In this document: positions 23,190 through 31,801 of the stretch, one piece after another
How the letters are laid out: each line of letters begins with the position of its first letter
Numbering within the stretch: the stretch's first letter is position 1
Assembly: GCA_947598485.1 (NCBI GenBank)
Contig: CANQFJ010000011.1
Location: 1 to 44,926, forward strand
Direction: 5' to 3'
Length of the DNA stretch: 44,926 nucleotides
Origin: an uncultured Bacilli bacterium
GTDB lineage: Bacteria > Bacillota_I > Bacilli_A > RF39 > UBA660
Position numbers and translations under genes: made by a program
Notes under the pieces: generated by a model
What the model saw: the letters and a program-made list of their open reading frames with translations, nothing else
Databases searched by the model: none
Told to the model about the DNA's origin: nothing

Positions 23190-24385
23190 TGAAAACTATT
23201 GTAGTGGGTGGTGGAGCCTCAGGGATAATCGCTGCGTTAAAAGCTTCGGAAACTGATGAAACAATCATATTAGAAAAGAATGATAAATTAGGTAAAAAAT
23301 TACTTTTAACCGGAAATGGTCATTGTAATTATTGGAATAAAGAAATAGATATTACTAAGTATGAATCAGATTCTTTAGAGATATTAAAAAACATTATAAC
23401 AGAAGATAATGTAGATAGAGTATATAAGTATTTATATAGTTTAGGCATTTATCCAAGAGAAAAAGATGGTTATTTATATCCTTATTCTAATCAAGCTTAT
23501 AGCGTTAGAGAGGTATTAGAACAAAATATTAATAAAAAATCAGTTAAAGTTATTTATAACGCTAATGTTAAAGATATAAAAAAAGAAAATGGTAAGTTTA
23601 TAGTATTTTTTAATGATGAATATCTTTCTTGTGATAAATTAATTATAAGTACAGGCTCTAAGGCTTATCCTAAAACGGGAAGTACTGGTGATTTGTATCC
23701 TATATTAGAAAAGCTAGGTCATAAATTAAATCCCTTATATCCAGCCTTAACTAGTCTTAAGTGCGAGGGTGAATTTCTAAAAATTTGGTCAGGTATTAGA
23801 ACTGATGCTAAAGTAAGTATTTATGTAAATGATAAATTAAAAAAAGAAGAAACAGGAGAAATACAACTAACAGATTATGGAATAAGTGGCGTTTGCGTTT
23901 TTAACATTAGTAGCATTGCTTCCTCTCATCTAAATGATAACGTTACTGTAAAGATTAATTTCTTGCCTAACGTCCAAGATTTTTCTTCATGGCTTTGGCA
24001 AAGAAGCCAAGATCTTTCTAATTCTACTTTAGAAGAAATATTTGAAAGTGTTTTTAGCTACAAACTAAGCAGCATCTTTTTTCATATGGCTCATGTAAAT
24101 GCGAAAGCTTATTATAAAAGTTTAACAGCCTCAGAAATTGCTAAGCTAAATGAAGTAATAACAGAATTTACAGTTAAGATTATTGGTACAGGAGATTTTG
24201 AAAAGGCTCAAGTGTGTAAAGGTGGGGTATCATTAACAAATATTGATCCTTTGACAATGGAATCCAAGAAAGTAAGTCGTCTGTATTTGACGGGAGAAAT
24301 TCTTGATGTAAATGGTATCTGTGGAGGATACAATTTAGCTTTTGCTTTTATTACGGGCTTTATCGCAGGAGAATATCATGCTTAG
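23189..24385 (+). CDS. HI0933/BaiN-family flavoprotein (NAD(P)/FAD oxidoreductase)
   Basis: The 398-aa protein has an N-terminal FAD dinucleotide motif VVGGGASGIIAAL (about residues 6-18). It also has the family motif GKKLLLTGNGHCNYWN, and a C-terminal FAD-binding stretch with GGVSLTNIDP, YLTGEILDVNGICGGYNL. These match the HI0933-like (YhiN/BaiN) family, whose best-known member reduces bile-acid intermediates. The substrate here is unknown. It is coupled to popT by a one-base overlap, and its end overlaps the next flavoprotein gene by 8 nt. Confidence 0.92.
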   Translation: MKTIVVGGGASGIIAALKASETDETIILEKNDKLGKKLLLTGNGHCNYWNKEIDITKYESDSLEILKNIITEDNVDRVYKYLYSLGIYPREKDGYLYPYSNQAYSVREVLEQNINKKSVKVIYNANVKDIKKENGKFIVFFNDEYLSCDKLIISTGSKAYPKTGSTGDLYPILEKLGHKLNPLYPALTSLKCEGEFLKIWSGIRTDAKVSIYVNDKLKKEETGEIQLTDYGISGVCVFNISSIASSHLNDNVTVKINFLPNVQDFSSWLWQRSQDLSNSTLEEIFESVFSYKLSSIFFHMAHVNAKAYYKSLTASEIAKLNEVITEFTVKIIGTGDFEKAQVCKGGVSLTNIDPLTMESKKVSRLYLTGEILDVNGICGGYNLAFAFITGFIAGEYHA

Positions 24386-25952
24386 AGTAAGGCAAATAAA
24401 AGTATCAGTATTAAACGATACACCTGAGAATATAGAAAATAGTATTTTACATAAACTAAAAATTAATAAAGATGAGCTTAAATCATATACTATTTTAAAA
24501 AAATCAATTGATGCTAGAGATAAAAACGATATTAATTTCATTTATGAAGTAAAAGTTGATGTTAATAATGAAAGCTTTTTCCTTAAAAGAAATAATAATG
24601 ACATAGTTTTTTATGAAGAAAAAAGCTATCATTTTATTACAAAAGGTAATATTAAACTTAATAAAAGACCTATTATTGTTGGTGCGGGACCCGCGGGTTT
24701 ATTTTGTGCTCTTGTTCTGGCCGAAGAAGGATATAAGCCTATAATTATTGAAAGAGGCAAAACTGTTGAAGAAAGAGTAAAAGATGTAAACCTATTTTGG
24801 GAAAAAGGTATATTAAATCCTAATAGTAACGTTCAGTTTGGTGAAGGTGGCGCAGGTACTTTCTCTGATGGTAAATTAAATACTCTTATAAAGGATAGTG
24901 AAGGTTATGGTAAAAAAGTATTAGAAACCTTTGTTAAATATGGAGCTCCCAAGGAAATACTATATTTAAATAAACCTCATATTGGTACTGACCTTTTACA
25001 AAATATTATCAAAAAGATGCGTGAAGATATTATCTCAATGGGTGGCTCATTTCTTTTTGAAGAAACACTTGAAGACTTAGTTATTGAAAATGATAAATTA
25101 AAACAAATTAAGACGAGTAAAAATCTTCTTGATACAGATGTCTTAGTTCTTGCTATAGGCCATAGCGCTAGAGATACTTTTACAATGTTAAATAATTATC
25201 TAACTATGGTATCTAAACCATTTGCTATAGGAATAAGAATATCGCATCCCCAAAGAATGATTAATGTAAGCCAATATGGTAAATACGCCGATATACTTCC
25301 AGCAGCCGACTATAAGTTAACATACACCGCCAAAAGTGGTCGAGGCGTTTATTCATTTTGTATGTGCCCCGGGGGATTTGTCGTCAATTCTTCCAGTGAA
25401 GATAAAGCTTTAGCAATAAATGGCATGAGTAATAATAAAAGAAATGAAGATAATGCTAATAGTGCCATTGTAGTTACTATTGATAGTAAAGACTATGGAA
25501 CAAATGCCTTAGATGGCATAGAATATCAAAGAAAATTAGAAAAACTAGCTTACCAAATTGGTGAAGGAAATATTCCTACCCAAAGATGGTATGATTTTAA
25601 GAATAATATTGTTACTAAAGAATTAGGTAAAATAAAACCTATTTATAAAGGAAATTATCATTTAACAAATTTGCATGAAATATTACCAGAATATATTTGT
25701 CATGATTTAATTGAAGCCATTGAATATTTTGGCTCAAAGATCAAAAACTTTAATAATGATGACGTTTTAATTAGTGCCATAGAAAGTCGTACTTCATCGC
25801 CTGTAAGAATTATTAGAAATGAGGACTATGGGGCTAATATAAGTGGTATATATCCATGTGGTGAAGGAGCTGGATATGCTGGCGGTATAACTAGTAGTGC
25901 TATAGATGGAATAAAAATAGCTCAAGCTATAATTAAGAAATATTATATGTAA
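24378..25952 (+). CDS. FAD-dependent dehydrogenase, COG2509-like
   Basis: About 524 aa. The N-terminal domain (residues 1-90) starts MLRVRQIKVSVLND, a typical opening of this family. The FAD-binding motif IIVGAGPAGLFCAL follows (about residues 99-112), with FGEGGAGTFSDGKLNT. The C-terminal motif is YPCGEGAGYAGGITSSAIDG. The longer frame from 24342 starts with a codon inside the preceding gene and has no SD. The ATG at 24378 has AGGAGA upstream. These uncharacterised dehydrogenases often sit near cell-wall or vitamin genes. Together with popT and the HI0933 protein it forms one operon ending at 25989. Confidence 0.9.
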   Translation: MLRVRQIKVSVLNDTPENIENSILHKLKINKDELKSYTILKKSIDARDKNDINFIYEVKVDVNNESFFLKRNNNDIVFYEEKSYHFITKGNIKLNKRPIIVGAGPAGLFCALVLAEEGYKPIIIERGKTVEERVKDVNLFWEKGILNPNSNVQFGEGGAGTFSDGKLNTLIKDSEGYGKKVLETFVKYGAPKEILYLNKPHIGTDLLQNIIKKMREDIISMGGSFLFEETLEDLVIENDKLKQIKTSKNLLDTDVLVLAIGHSARDTFTMLNNYLTMVSKPFAIGIRISHPQRMINVSQYGKYADILPAADYKLTYTAKSGRGVYSFCMCPGGFVVNSSSEDKALAINGMSNNKRNEDNANSAIVVTIDSKDYGTNALDGIEYQRKLEKLAYQIGEGNIPTQRWYDFKNNIVTKELGKIKPIYKGNYHLTNLHEILPEYICHDLIEAIEYFGSKIKNFNNDDVLISAIESRTSSPVRIIRNEDYGANISGIYPCGEGAGYAGGITSSAIDGIKIAQAIIKKYYM

Positions 25953-25989
25953 AGTAAATTTTGGAATATAAAATTTACTTTATTTTTTT
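25951..25989 (+). terminator. Terminator of the popT operon
   Basis: A perfect 12-bp stem (AAAGTAAATTTT at 25951-25962 with 25970-25981), 7-nt loop, then a T-run to 25989. Confidence 0.85.
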
Positions 25990-25997
25990 GCTATACT
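25988..25997 (+). promoter_or_regulatory. Extended -10 promoter of deoD
   Basis: TTGCTATACT: TGC plus TATACT (25992-25997), directly after the terminator T-run. The region 17 bp upstream, which would be the -35, is inside the terminator stem and is a poor match. Confidence 0.5.
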
Positions 25998-26017
25998 AAT
26001 AATGGAGATGATAAAAA

Positions 26018-26758
26018 ATGTTTGTAGGTGAAAATCCAATTCATATTAACGTTAGTTCAAAAGATGATATAGCTCCTTTAGTATTATTACCTGGTGATCC
26101 CTTAAGAGCTAAATATATAGCGGAAACTTTCTTAGAAAACGCTAGACTAGTTAATTCTGTTCGGGGTATGTATGCTTTTACGGGCTTTTATAAAGGCCAA
26201 AAAGTAACTGTTATGGGTAGTGGCATGGGAATGCCCTCAGCAAGTATTTATATATTTGAATTAATTCATTATTTTGGCGTTAAGAAAATTATAAGAATAG
26301 GTACATGTGGAGCTATTGATCCATCTGTCGAGATTGGTGATGTTATTTTAGCGGAAAAAGTTTATTCAGAATCTAATTTTGCTTATACTTATAATAACTA
26401 TGAAGGCCATGTTGTCGTATCTGATAAGTCATTAAATGAAGATGTTGCAAAAGCTGCAATGGAAAATAATGTAAACTTAGCTAAAGGTATGATTACAACA
26501 ATGGATGTATTTGGCCCATATATTGATGTTGATAGAGTACTTAATAGAATTCCTAAGAAATATCATATCTTAGCAGAAGAAATGGAAGCCTTTGGCGTTA
26601 TTCATGTTGCTAACACTATGAATTGCGAGGCAACATGTCTTATTACCGTTGTTGATTCTAAGTTTTCTAAAATAGTTCTATCAAGTGAAGATCGTGAACA
26701 AAAGCTTAATACAATGATAACTATTGCATTAGATGCAATTATTAAAGATAATTGTTAA
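26018..26758 (+). CDS. deoD: Purine nucleoside phosphorylase DeoD
   Basis: Splits purine (deoxy)nucleosides with phosphate into base and (deoxy)ribose-1-phosphate. The 246-aa protein has the hexameric DeoD pattern. It has GDPLRAKYIAETFLE, RGMYAFTGFYKG, GSGMGMPSASIYIFEL and RIGTCGAI. It also has the substrate loop EEMEAFGVIHVA and a final segment with the conserved Asp (VVDSKF). The SD GGAGATG precedes the ATG. It is a single gene with its own extended -10 promoter. Confidence 0.96.
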   Translation: MFVGENPIHINVSSKDDIAPLVLLPGDPLRAKYIAETFLENARLVNSVRGMYAFTGFYKGQKVTVMGSGMGMPSASIYIFELIHYFGVKKIIRIGTCGAIDPSVEIGDVILAEKVYSESNFAYTYNNYEGHVVVSDKSLNEDVAKAAMENNVNLAKGMITTMDVFGPYIDVDRVLNRIPKKYHILAEEMEAFGVIHVANTMNCEATCLITVVDSKFSKIVLSSEDREQKLNTMITIALDAIIKDNC

Positions 26759-26773
26759 ACACTGACAAATTTT

Positions 26774-26793
26774 AAAGATATATCGCTATCTTT
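26774..26793 (+). terminator. Weak hairpin after deoD
   Basis: AAAGATA (26774-26780) pairs with TATCTTT (26787-26793), with a 6-nt loop. The T-run is short and interrupted. It abuts the TTGACA of the next promoter, so it could instead be regulatory. Confidence 0.4.
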
Positions 26794-26794
26794 C

Positions 26795-26835
26795 TTGACA
26801 GTAAATTTTATTATGTGATAACATTTAAGTATAAT
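26795..26835 (+). promoter_or_regulatory. Promoter region of the secreted-paralogue array
   Basis: Consensus TTGACA (26795-26800) with TAACAT 18 bp downstream (26819-26824), or GATAAC at 16 bp. A perfect TATAAT (26830-26835) is too far from that -35, so it would act only with a different one. The gene 1 SD (GGAGGAG) starts 3 nt later. Confidence 0.5.
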
Positions 26836-26848
26836 AGCGGAGGAGAAA

Positions 26849-27667
26849 ATGGAAAAAAGAAATACTTTATTATTAACAGTAATTGCTATAGCAACATTAC
26901 TAGTAGCAGTAGTGGGTGCTACATTTGCTTATTTTGCGTCAACTATAAATACAAATAATGGTGATGTTAACCTTAATCTTCAAACATCAGATAATAGAGC
27001 AGTATTTACTTCAAGTGCAAGTGGCGGAGTAAATATTACTGTTGACTCTTATATGATGCAACAACATGATGCAGTTGAAGGTGATGATGGAAATGTATCA
27101 AATAATACTGCAATTGCGGGCAATTTAGTTGGAAATGCTAATATAAATGTTACTTTACAAGCTTCAGAACAAGACCATGAAACAACGTGTACATATGACT
27201 TAGTGTTTAAATGGGATGATACTAGTCAAACAAATTTTAAAAATGATAATGGATATAGTGATTTAAATACAAAAAAAGAAGGTGTAGGCACATCCCATAA
27301 ATATTATCCAACGGAATATTATGTCAGAACTGGGTATAAAGACAGCCAAAACAGCGATGGCTTAGAAGGATTTAAAGAATTTACTATTGAGATTAACTCA
27401 ATGACATATACTAACGGGTCGGACGAAGGTGGTACTTCAAACGAAGACTTGGCAGAAGTAAATATTGATGCTATTAAAAAAGTGGAAGATGGCAAAATAA
27501 AATTATTGGAGGGAGAAGAAATAACTAGTACAGCTACCAGCATAGGTGAAGCTCCACATGTTATTTATACTATTGAGTTTCGCTTTTACAACTTAAATAA
27601 AGACCAATCTCACTTGATGGGTAAAAAGTTTGCGGGCACTGTTTCTGTTGAAAATATAATTTGCTAA
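26849..27667 (+). CDS. Array gene 1: secreted camelysin/TasA-type paralogue, C-terminal Cys
   Basis: 272 aa. The N-terminus has the charged start MEKRNTL, a hydrophobic run, then GATFAYFAS, the site seen in camelysin and TasA precursors processed by SipW-type signal peptidases. The mature part (from about residue 30) is beta-rich and acidic. It carries the array motifs YMMQQHDA, TCTYDLVF, YYVRT, FKEFTIE and FRFYNL. It ends in ENIIC, with Cys as the last residue. It has only two cysteines after the signal (the TCTYDL one and the terminal one). First gene of a six-gene operon. The matrix-fibre role is inference from the signal type. Closest relative in the array is gene 6. Confidence 0.85.
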   Translation: MEKRNTLLLTVIAIATLLVAVVGATFAYFASTINTNNGDVNLNLQTSDNRAVFTSSASGGVNITVDSYMMQQHDAVEGDDGNVSNNTAIAGNLVGNANINVTLQASEQDHETTCTYDLVFKWDDTSQTNFKNDNGYSDLNTKKEGVGTSHKYYPTEYYVRTGYKDSQNSDGLEGFKEFTIEINSMTYTNGSDEGGTSNEDLAEVNIDAIKKVEDGKIKLLEGEEITSTATSIGEAPHVIYTIEFRFYNLNKDQSHLMGKKFAGTVSVENIIC

Positions 27668-27693
27668 TTATAACTTAAAGGATAGAATTAATT

Positions 27694-28461
27694 ATGGAAA
27701 AACGTAATACTTTAATACTAACCATAATAGCAATAATTGCTCTTCTTACATCTGTAATTGGAGCAACTTTTGCTTTCTTTATGGCTGAAATTAATACTGC
27801 CAAAGGAAATGTTAATTTAACATTAAATTCTTCAAGTAACAAAGCTGTGTTTACGGCTTCGTCAACTGGAGATGTTAATATAAATGTTGATGCTTATATG
27901 ATGCAAGTTCATGATGCTACTAATGGTGAGATTACATCCAATAATGCTGAGATAGCAAATAATTTGAAATCAAATGCAAGTATAAATGTTAGTTTAACAG
28001 CTTCGGAAGATAATCAAGAAACCAAATGTACTTATGATCTTGTCTTTGTATGGGATAATGAAAGTGCAAATAATTTTACTGAAAAAACTACCGCTGAAGA
28101 AAAAGCAAGCAATGGTAGCAAGTATTATGAAAGTAAGTATTATGTAAGATCAAATAATACAACTGTTGAAGGCTTTAAAGAATTTACTATTGAGATAGAT
28201 GAAACTTCTGGCTTACAAACAGATGAACCTCTTACTTCATCTCAAAGCCTTACAGAGGTAAACATGGATACATTTAATATTGATAGTGATGGGAAAATGA
28301 CTCTGCTTAAAACCCAAGAAATTTCCAGTAGAAGTAGATCTACTAGTACTGTAGCAAATTATAATATTACTTTTAGATTCTATAATTTAAAATCTGATCA
28401 ATCTTCTTTAAAAGGTAAAAAATTTAAAGGTAAGGTAGTAATTGAAAGCGTTATATGTTAA
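27694..28461 (+). CDS. Array gene 2: secreted paralogue, C-terminal Cys
   Basis: 255 aa. The signal segment is diverged from the other copies (ATFAFFMAEINTAKG), but the same motifs follow: YMMQVHDA, KCTYDLVF, KYYVRS, FKEFTIE, FRFYNL, ending in ESVIC. It lies 26 bp after gene 1 with a more distant SD (AAAGGATAG), which may lower its translation. It is one of the two most diverged copies, suggesting an older duplication. No catalytic motif (for example a zinc site of camelysin) is evident. Confidence 0.82.
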   Translation: MEKRNTLILTIIAIIALLTSVIGATFAFFMAEINTAKGNVNLTLNSSSNKAVFTASSTGDVNINVDAYMMQVHDATNGEITSNNAEIANNLKSNASINVSLTASEDNQETKCTYDLVFVWDNESANNFTEKTTAEEKASNGSKYYESKYYVRSNNTTVEGFKEFTIEIDETSGLQTDEPLTSSQSLTEVNMDTFNIDSDGKMTLLKTQEISSRSRSTSTVANYNITFRFYNLKSDQSSLKGKKFKGKVVIESVIC

Positions 28462-28490
28462 AATTATAGACAATAGGGAGGAAAAACAAT

Positions 28491-29267
28491 ATGGGAGATA
28501 GCAAGAAGATGATATTATCGGGCCTTGCCGTTGCAGCTTTATTAATAGCCGTAATGAGTGCATCTTTTGCGTATTTTGCCGCGAACGTTAATATTGATGA
28601 TAAAATTAAATTGAATCTTAATTTGTCAGAGAATAAGGCATCATTTATAGCTACAGCATCTGGAAGTATTGACTTAAAGGTTGAGTCATACATGATGCAA
28701 CAACATGATGCTAGTGAAGATAACACTTCAAACAATACAGAGATTGCAAATAAACTTGTAGCAAATGCCAACATTAATGTTTCATTAACGGCATCTGAAA
28801 CGGGGCATTTGTCTAGTTGTTCATATGATTTAGTATGGGTTTGGGAAAATGATAGTACTAATTTTACTGAAGGAGATGGAAATGGAAATAATCTTTCGAC
28901 TGCTAATGGAAAAGTAAATAGTCAAGAAATATATCCTTCAAAATATTATATTAGAACTGAAAATAATCAAAATTATACAACTGATTTTAAGGAATTTACT
29001 ATTGAAGGCATTCAAACTCATCCGGGCACTGAAGAAAGACCATCAAGTGGATCTCTTTTTGAGGAAAAAAATATTGATCAATTTGAAAAGGTAGAAAATA
29101 GTGATGAAAAATTGTATTTAAAAAAAGGTGAAACAATTTCTACCGAGAATAATACAAGTGTAGATTATGAATTTATCATTAGATTTTACAATTTGCCAAA
29201 TGACCAGTCGAGTTTAATGGGCAAAAACTTTAAAGCTCATGTTGCAGTAGAAAATGTTGTCTGCTAG
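28491..29267 (+). CDS. Array gene 3: most diverged secreted paralogue
   Basis: 258 aa. The start MGDSKKMIL and the signal (SASFAYFAANVNIDDK) differ from the rest, yet the body has YMMQQHDA, SCSYDLVWVW, KYYIRT, FKEFTIE and FYNLPNDQSSLM, and ends ENVVC. Its SD (AGGGAGG) is strong. The distinct N-terminus may mean a different export or assembly role, for example a cap or base subunit in a fibre (speculation). The two-cysteine plan is preserved. Confidence 0.82.
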   Translation: MGDSKKMILSGLAVAALLIAVMSASFAYFAANVNIDDKIKLNLNLSENKASFIATASGSIDLKVESYMMQQHDASEDNTSNNTEIANKLVANANINVSLTASETGHLSSCSYDLVWVWENDSTNFTEGDGNGNNLSTANGKVNSQEIYPSKYYIRTENNQNYTTDFKEFTIEGIQTHPGTEERPSSGSLFEEKNIDQFEKVENSDEKLYLKKGETISTENNTSVDYEFIIRFYNLPNDQSSLMGKNFKAHVAVENVVC

Positions 29268-29287
29268 CAATTAAGGAAGGAATAATA

Positions 29288-30067
29288 ATGGAAAGAAGAA
29301 ATACTTTATTACTAACAGTAATTGCGATTGCAACATTACTAGTAGCGGTAGTCGGTGCTACATTTGCTTATTTTGCATCAACAATTAATACAAACAATGG
29401 TAATGTTAATCTTAATCTTGAAACATCAAAAAATAGAGCTGTATTTACCTCAGCTGCTTCTGGTGGAATAGACATTAAGGTTGAATCATACATGATGCAA
29501 GAGCATGATGCTGTTGAGGGTGATGCTGGGAGCATGTCAGATGACGAATCGATAAATGCCACATTAACTAATAATGCTAATTTAAACGTAACTTTATCAG
29601 CATCAGAAAATAATCATGAAACAACGTGTACATATGATTTAGTATTTAAATGGGATGCTGAAAGCCAAAAAAACTTTGAAAATGAACAAACTAAGGCTGA
29701 ACTTGATGGTCCTGAAGCAAAATACTATAAAAGTAAATATTATGTAAGAACCGATACTAACAATTCTAATGATTTTAAAGAACTTACAATTGAAATTAAT
29801 GTAACTGCCGGTGTTGAGGGCCAAGAAGACGAAAGGCCCGGCGAAAGCGAACTAATAGCAGAGACAAATATTGATACTTTCAGTGTTGATGATTCTGGCA
29901 AAATGACGCTTAAAAGTGATGAAACGATTACTAGTGAGAGCACAACTAATAAATCATATTCTAACTATAACATTATTTTTAGGTTTTATAATTTAAAAAA
30001 TGATCAATCAAATTTGATGAACAAGAAGTTCAAAGGAACTATAAGCGTTGAAAATATTGTTTGTTAA
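29288..30067 (+). CDS. Array gene 4: secreted paralogue, C-terminal Cys
   Basis: 259 aa. The first about 38 residues are nearly identical to genes 1, 5 and 6 (MERRNTLLLTVIAIATLL then GATFAYFASTINTNNG). Body motifs are YMMQEHDA, TCTYDLVF, KYYVRT, FKELTIE and FRFYNL, ending ENIVC. It pairs with gene 5, sharing blocks such as DDSGKMTL and KKSYSNYNIIFRFYNL-like strings. The gap to gene 3 is 20 bp, with SD AAGGAAGG. A recent duplication with gene 5 is likely. Confidence 0.85.
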   Translation: MERRNTLLLTVIAIATLLVAVVGATFAYFASTINTNNGNVNLNLETSKNRAVFTSAASGGIDIKVESYMMQEHDAVEGDAGSMSDDESINATLTNNANLNVTLSASENNHETTCTYDLVFKWDAESQKNFENEQTKAELDGPEAKYYKSKYYVRTDTNNSNDFKELTIEINVTAGVEGQEDERPGESELIAETNIDTFSVDDSGKMTLKSDETITSESTTNKSYSNYNIIFRFYNLKNDQSNLMNKKFKGTISVENIVC

Positions 30068-30087
30068 TGAGAATTAAAAGGTGAATT

Positions 30088-30870
30088 ATGGAAAGAAGAA
30101 ATACTTTATTAATAACAGTAATTGCTATTGCAACATTACTTGTAGCGGTAGTCGGCGCTACTTTTGCTTATTTCGCATCAACAATAAATACGAATAATGG
30201 AAATGTTAATCTTAATCTTGAAACATCAGACAACAAAGCTGTATTTACCTCATCTGCTACCGGTGGCATAGACATTAAGGTTGAGTCATACATGATGCAA
30301 CAACATGATGCTGTTGAGGGTGATGATGAAAATATGTCTAATGATGATGACATAAATGCATTGTTAACTAATAATGCCAATCTAAATGTAACTTTGTTGG
30401 CTTCAGAAGATGACCATGAAACACAATGTACATATGATCTTATATTTAAATGGGATAATGAAAGTGGGAGTAATTTTACTGATGTGGAAACAAAGGAACA
30501 ACCAGAAGGCTCTAGTGAAACAAAATTCTATAAAAGCAAATATTACGTGAGAACTGATACTAGTAATTCCGATGCTTTTAAAGAGCTTACAATTGAAGTT
30601 AATGTAAACGCGGGAGTTGAAGATCAAAAAGAAGAAAGGCCTGACGAAAGCGAATTAATTTCTGAAAGAAATCTAGATACTTTTAACGTTAATGATTCAG
30701 GGAAAATGACGCTTATAAGCGGGGAAACAATTACTAGCGTAAGTAAATCTAAAAAATCATATTCTAACTATAATATTATTTTTAGATTTTATAATTTAAA
30801 AAATGATCAATCAAAACTTATGGATAAGAAGTTTAAGGGAACTATAAGTGTCGATAATATAGTTTGTTAA
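30088..30870 (+). CDS. Array gene 5: secreted paralogue, C-terminal Cys
   Basis: 260 aa and the closest relative of gene 4 in length, signal and body. It has YMMQQHDA, QCTYDLIF, KYYVRT, FKELTIE, NDSGKMTL and FRFYNL, and ends DNIVC. The acidic variable loops (after HDA and before the second half) are where it differs most from gene 4, suggesting diversification of exposed surfaces. The gap to gene 4 is 20 bp. Its 3' end lies 11 bp before gene 6. Confidence 0.85.
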   Translation: MERRNTLLITVIAIATLLVAVVGATFAYFASTINTNNGNVNLNLETSDNKAVFTSSATGGIDIKVESYMMQQHDAVEGDDENMSNDDDINALLTNNANLNVTLLASEDDHETQCTYDLIFKWDNESGSNFTDVETKEQPEGSSETKFYKSKYYVRTDTSNSDAFKELTIEVNVNAGVEDQKEERPDESELISERNLDTFNVNDSGKMTLISGETITSVSKSKKSYSNYNIIFRFYNLKNDQSKLMDKKFKGTISVDNIVC

Positions 30871-30881
30871 GAGGTGGATTT

Positions 30882-31697
30882 ATGGAAAAAAGAAATACTT
30901 TATTACTAACAGTAATTGCTATTGCAACATTACTAGTTGCTGTAGTTGGCGCTACGTTTGCCTATTTTGCATCAACAATTAATACAAATGATGGAAATGT
31001 TAATCTTAATCTTACGGCATCAAACAATAAGGCTGTATTTACATCGAGCTCTACAGGTGGAGTAAATATCAAAGTAGAATCATATATGATGCAGGAGCAT
31101 GATGGCGTTGAGGGTAATGATGGCACTTTGTCTAATAATGCAACAATAAATACAGCTTTAACAAATAGTGCTAATATAAATGTTACTTTACAGGCTTCAG
31201 AATCTGGCCATGAAACTACATGTACTTATGATTTAGTATTTGAATGGAGTAGTACTAGCCAAAGTAATTTCACTGGTGATACTTATAGTGGTCTAGAATC
31301 AAAACAAAATGGCGTAGGAATATCAAATACGTATTACCCTACTAAATATTATGTTAGAACAGGCTATAAAAATAGTGAAAGTGAAAATGAAGGCGAAGAG
31401 GGATTTAAAGAATTCACTATCGAAGTAAGCTCTATGACATATACGGGATCTAACGATGATAGAGGTTCATCAGGTCAATCCTTAAATGAAATAAATATTG
31501 ATGAAATTAAACCGGAAAACGGGAAATTAATTTTACTAAAAAATGAAGAAATAACTAGTACAAGTAATAATTCGAGTGATTTGCCACGAATTGAATATCA
31601 AATTGATTTTAGATTTTATAATTTGAAGAAAGATCAATCCCATTTGATGGGTAAAACATTCGCGGGTACCGTTTCTGTTAAAAATGTAATTTGTTAG
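30882..31697 (+). CDS. Array gene 6: secreted paralogue, C-terminal Cys
   Basis: 271 aa from the ATG at 30882. A longer frame from a TTG at 30864 overlaps gene 5 and is made of the SD region (GAGGTGG), so it is rejected. Motifs are YMMQEHDG, TCTYDLVF, KYYVRTGYKNS, FKEFTIE and FRFYNLKKDQSHLMG, ending KNVIC. It is most like gene 1 (both have a GVG-containing insert before the KYYVRT-like block), so the first and last genes are sisters. It is followed by the operon terminator. Confidence 0.85.
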   Translation: MEKRNTLLLTVIAIATLLVAVVGATFAYFASTINTNDGNVNLNLTASNNKAVFTSSSTGGVNIKVESYMMQEHDGVEGNDGTLSNNATINTALTNSANINVTLQASESGHETTCTYDLVFEWSSTSQSNFTGDTYSGLESKQNGVGISNTYYPTKYYVRTGYKNSESENEGEEGFKEFTIEVSSMTYTGSNDDRGSSGQSLNEINIDEIKPENGKLILLKNEEITSTSNNSSDLPRIEYQIDFRFYNLKKDQSHLMGKTFAGTVSVKNVIC

Positions 31698-31710
31698 TAT
31701 TGTAAAATAA

Positions 31711-31738
31711 AAAGACGGGTATTGCTACTCGTTTTTTG
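31711..31738 (+). terminator. Terminator of the paralogue array
   Basis: ACGGGTA (31715-31721) pairs with TACTCGT (31726-31732), one G-U pair, 4-nt loop, six-T run. Confidence 0.8.
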
Positions 31739-31758
31739 ATTGGAATAAAATTACTCAA

Positions 31759-31790
31759 TAAAAAACCTTTAGATTTTAACTAAAGGCTTT
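31759..31790 (-). terminator. Terminator of the repeat-protein operon
   Basis: On the minus strand CCTTTAG/CTAAAGG (31780-31786 with 31766-31772) is followed by a T-run (complement of the As at 31760-31765). Confidence 0.75.
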
Positions 31791-31801
31791 TAGTTTATAT
31801 A

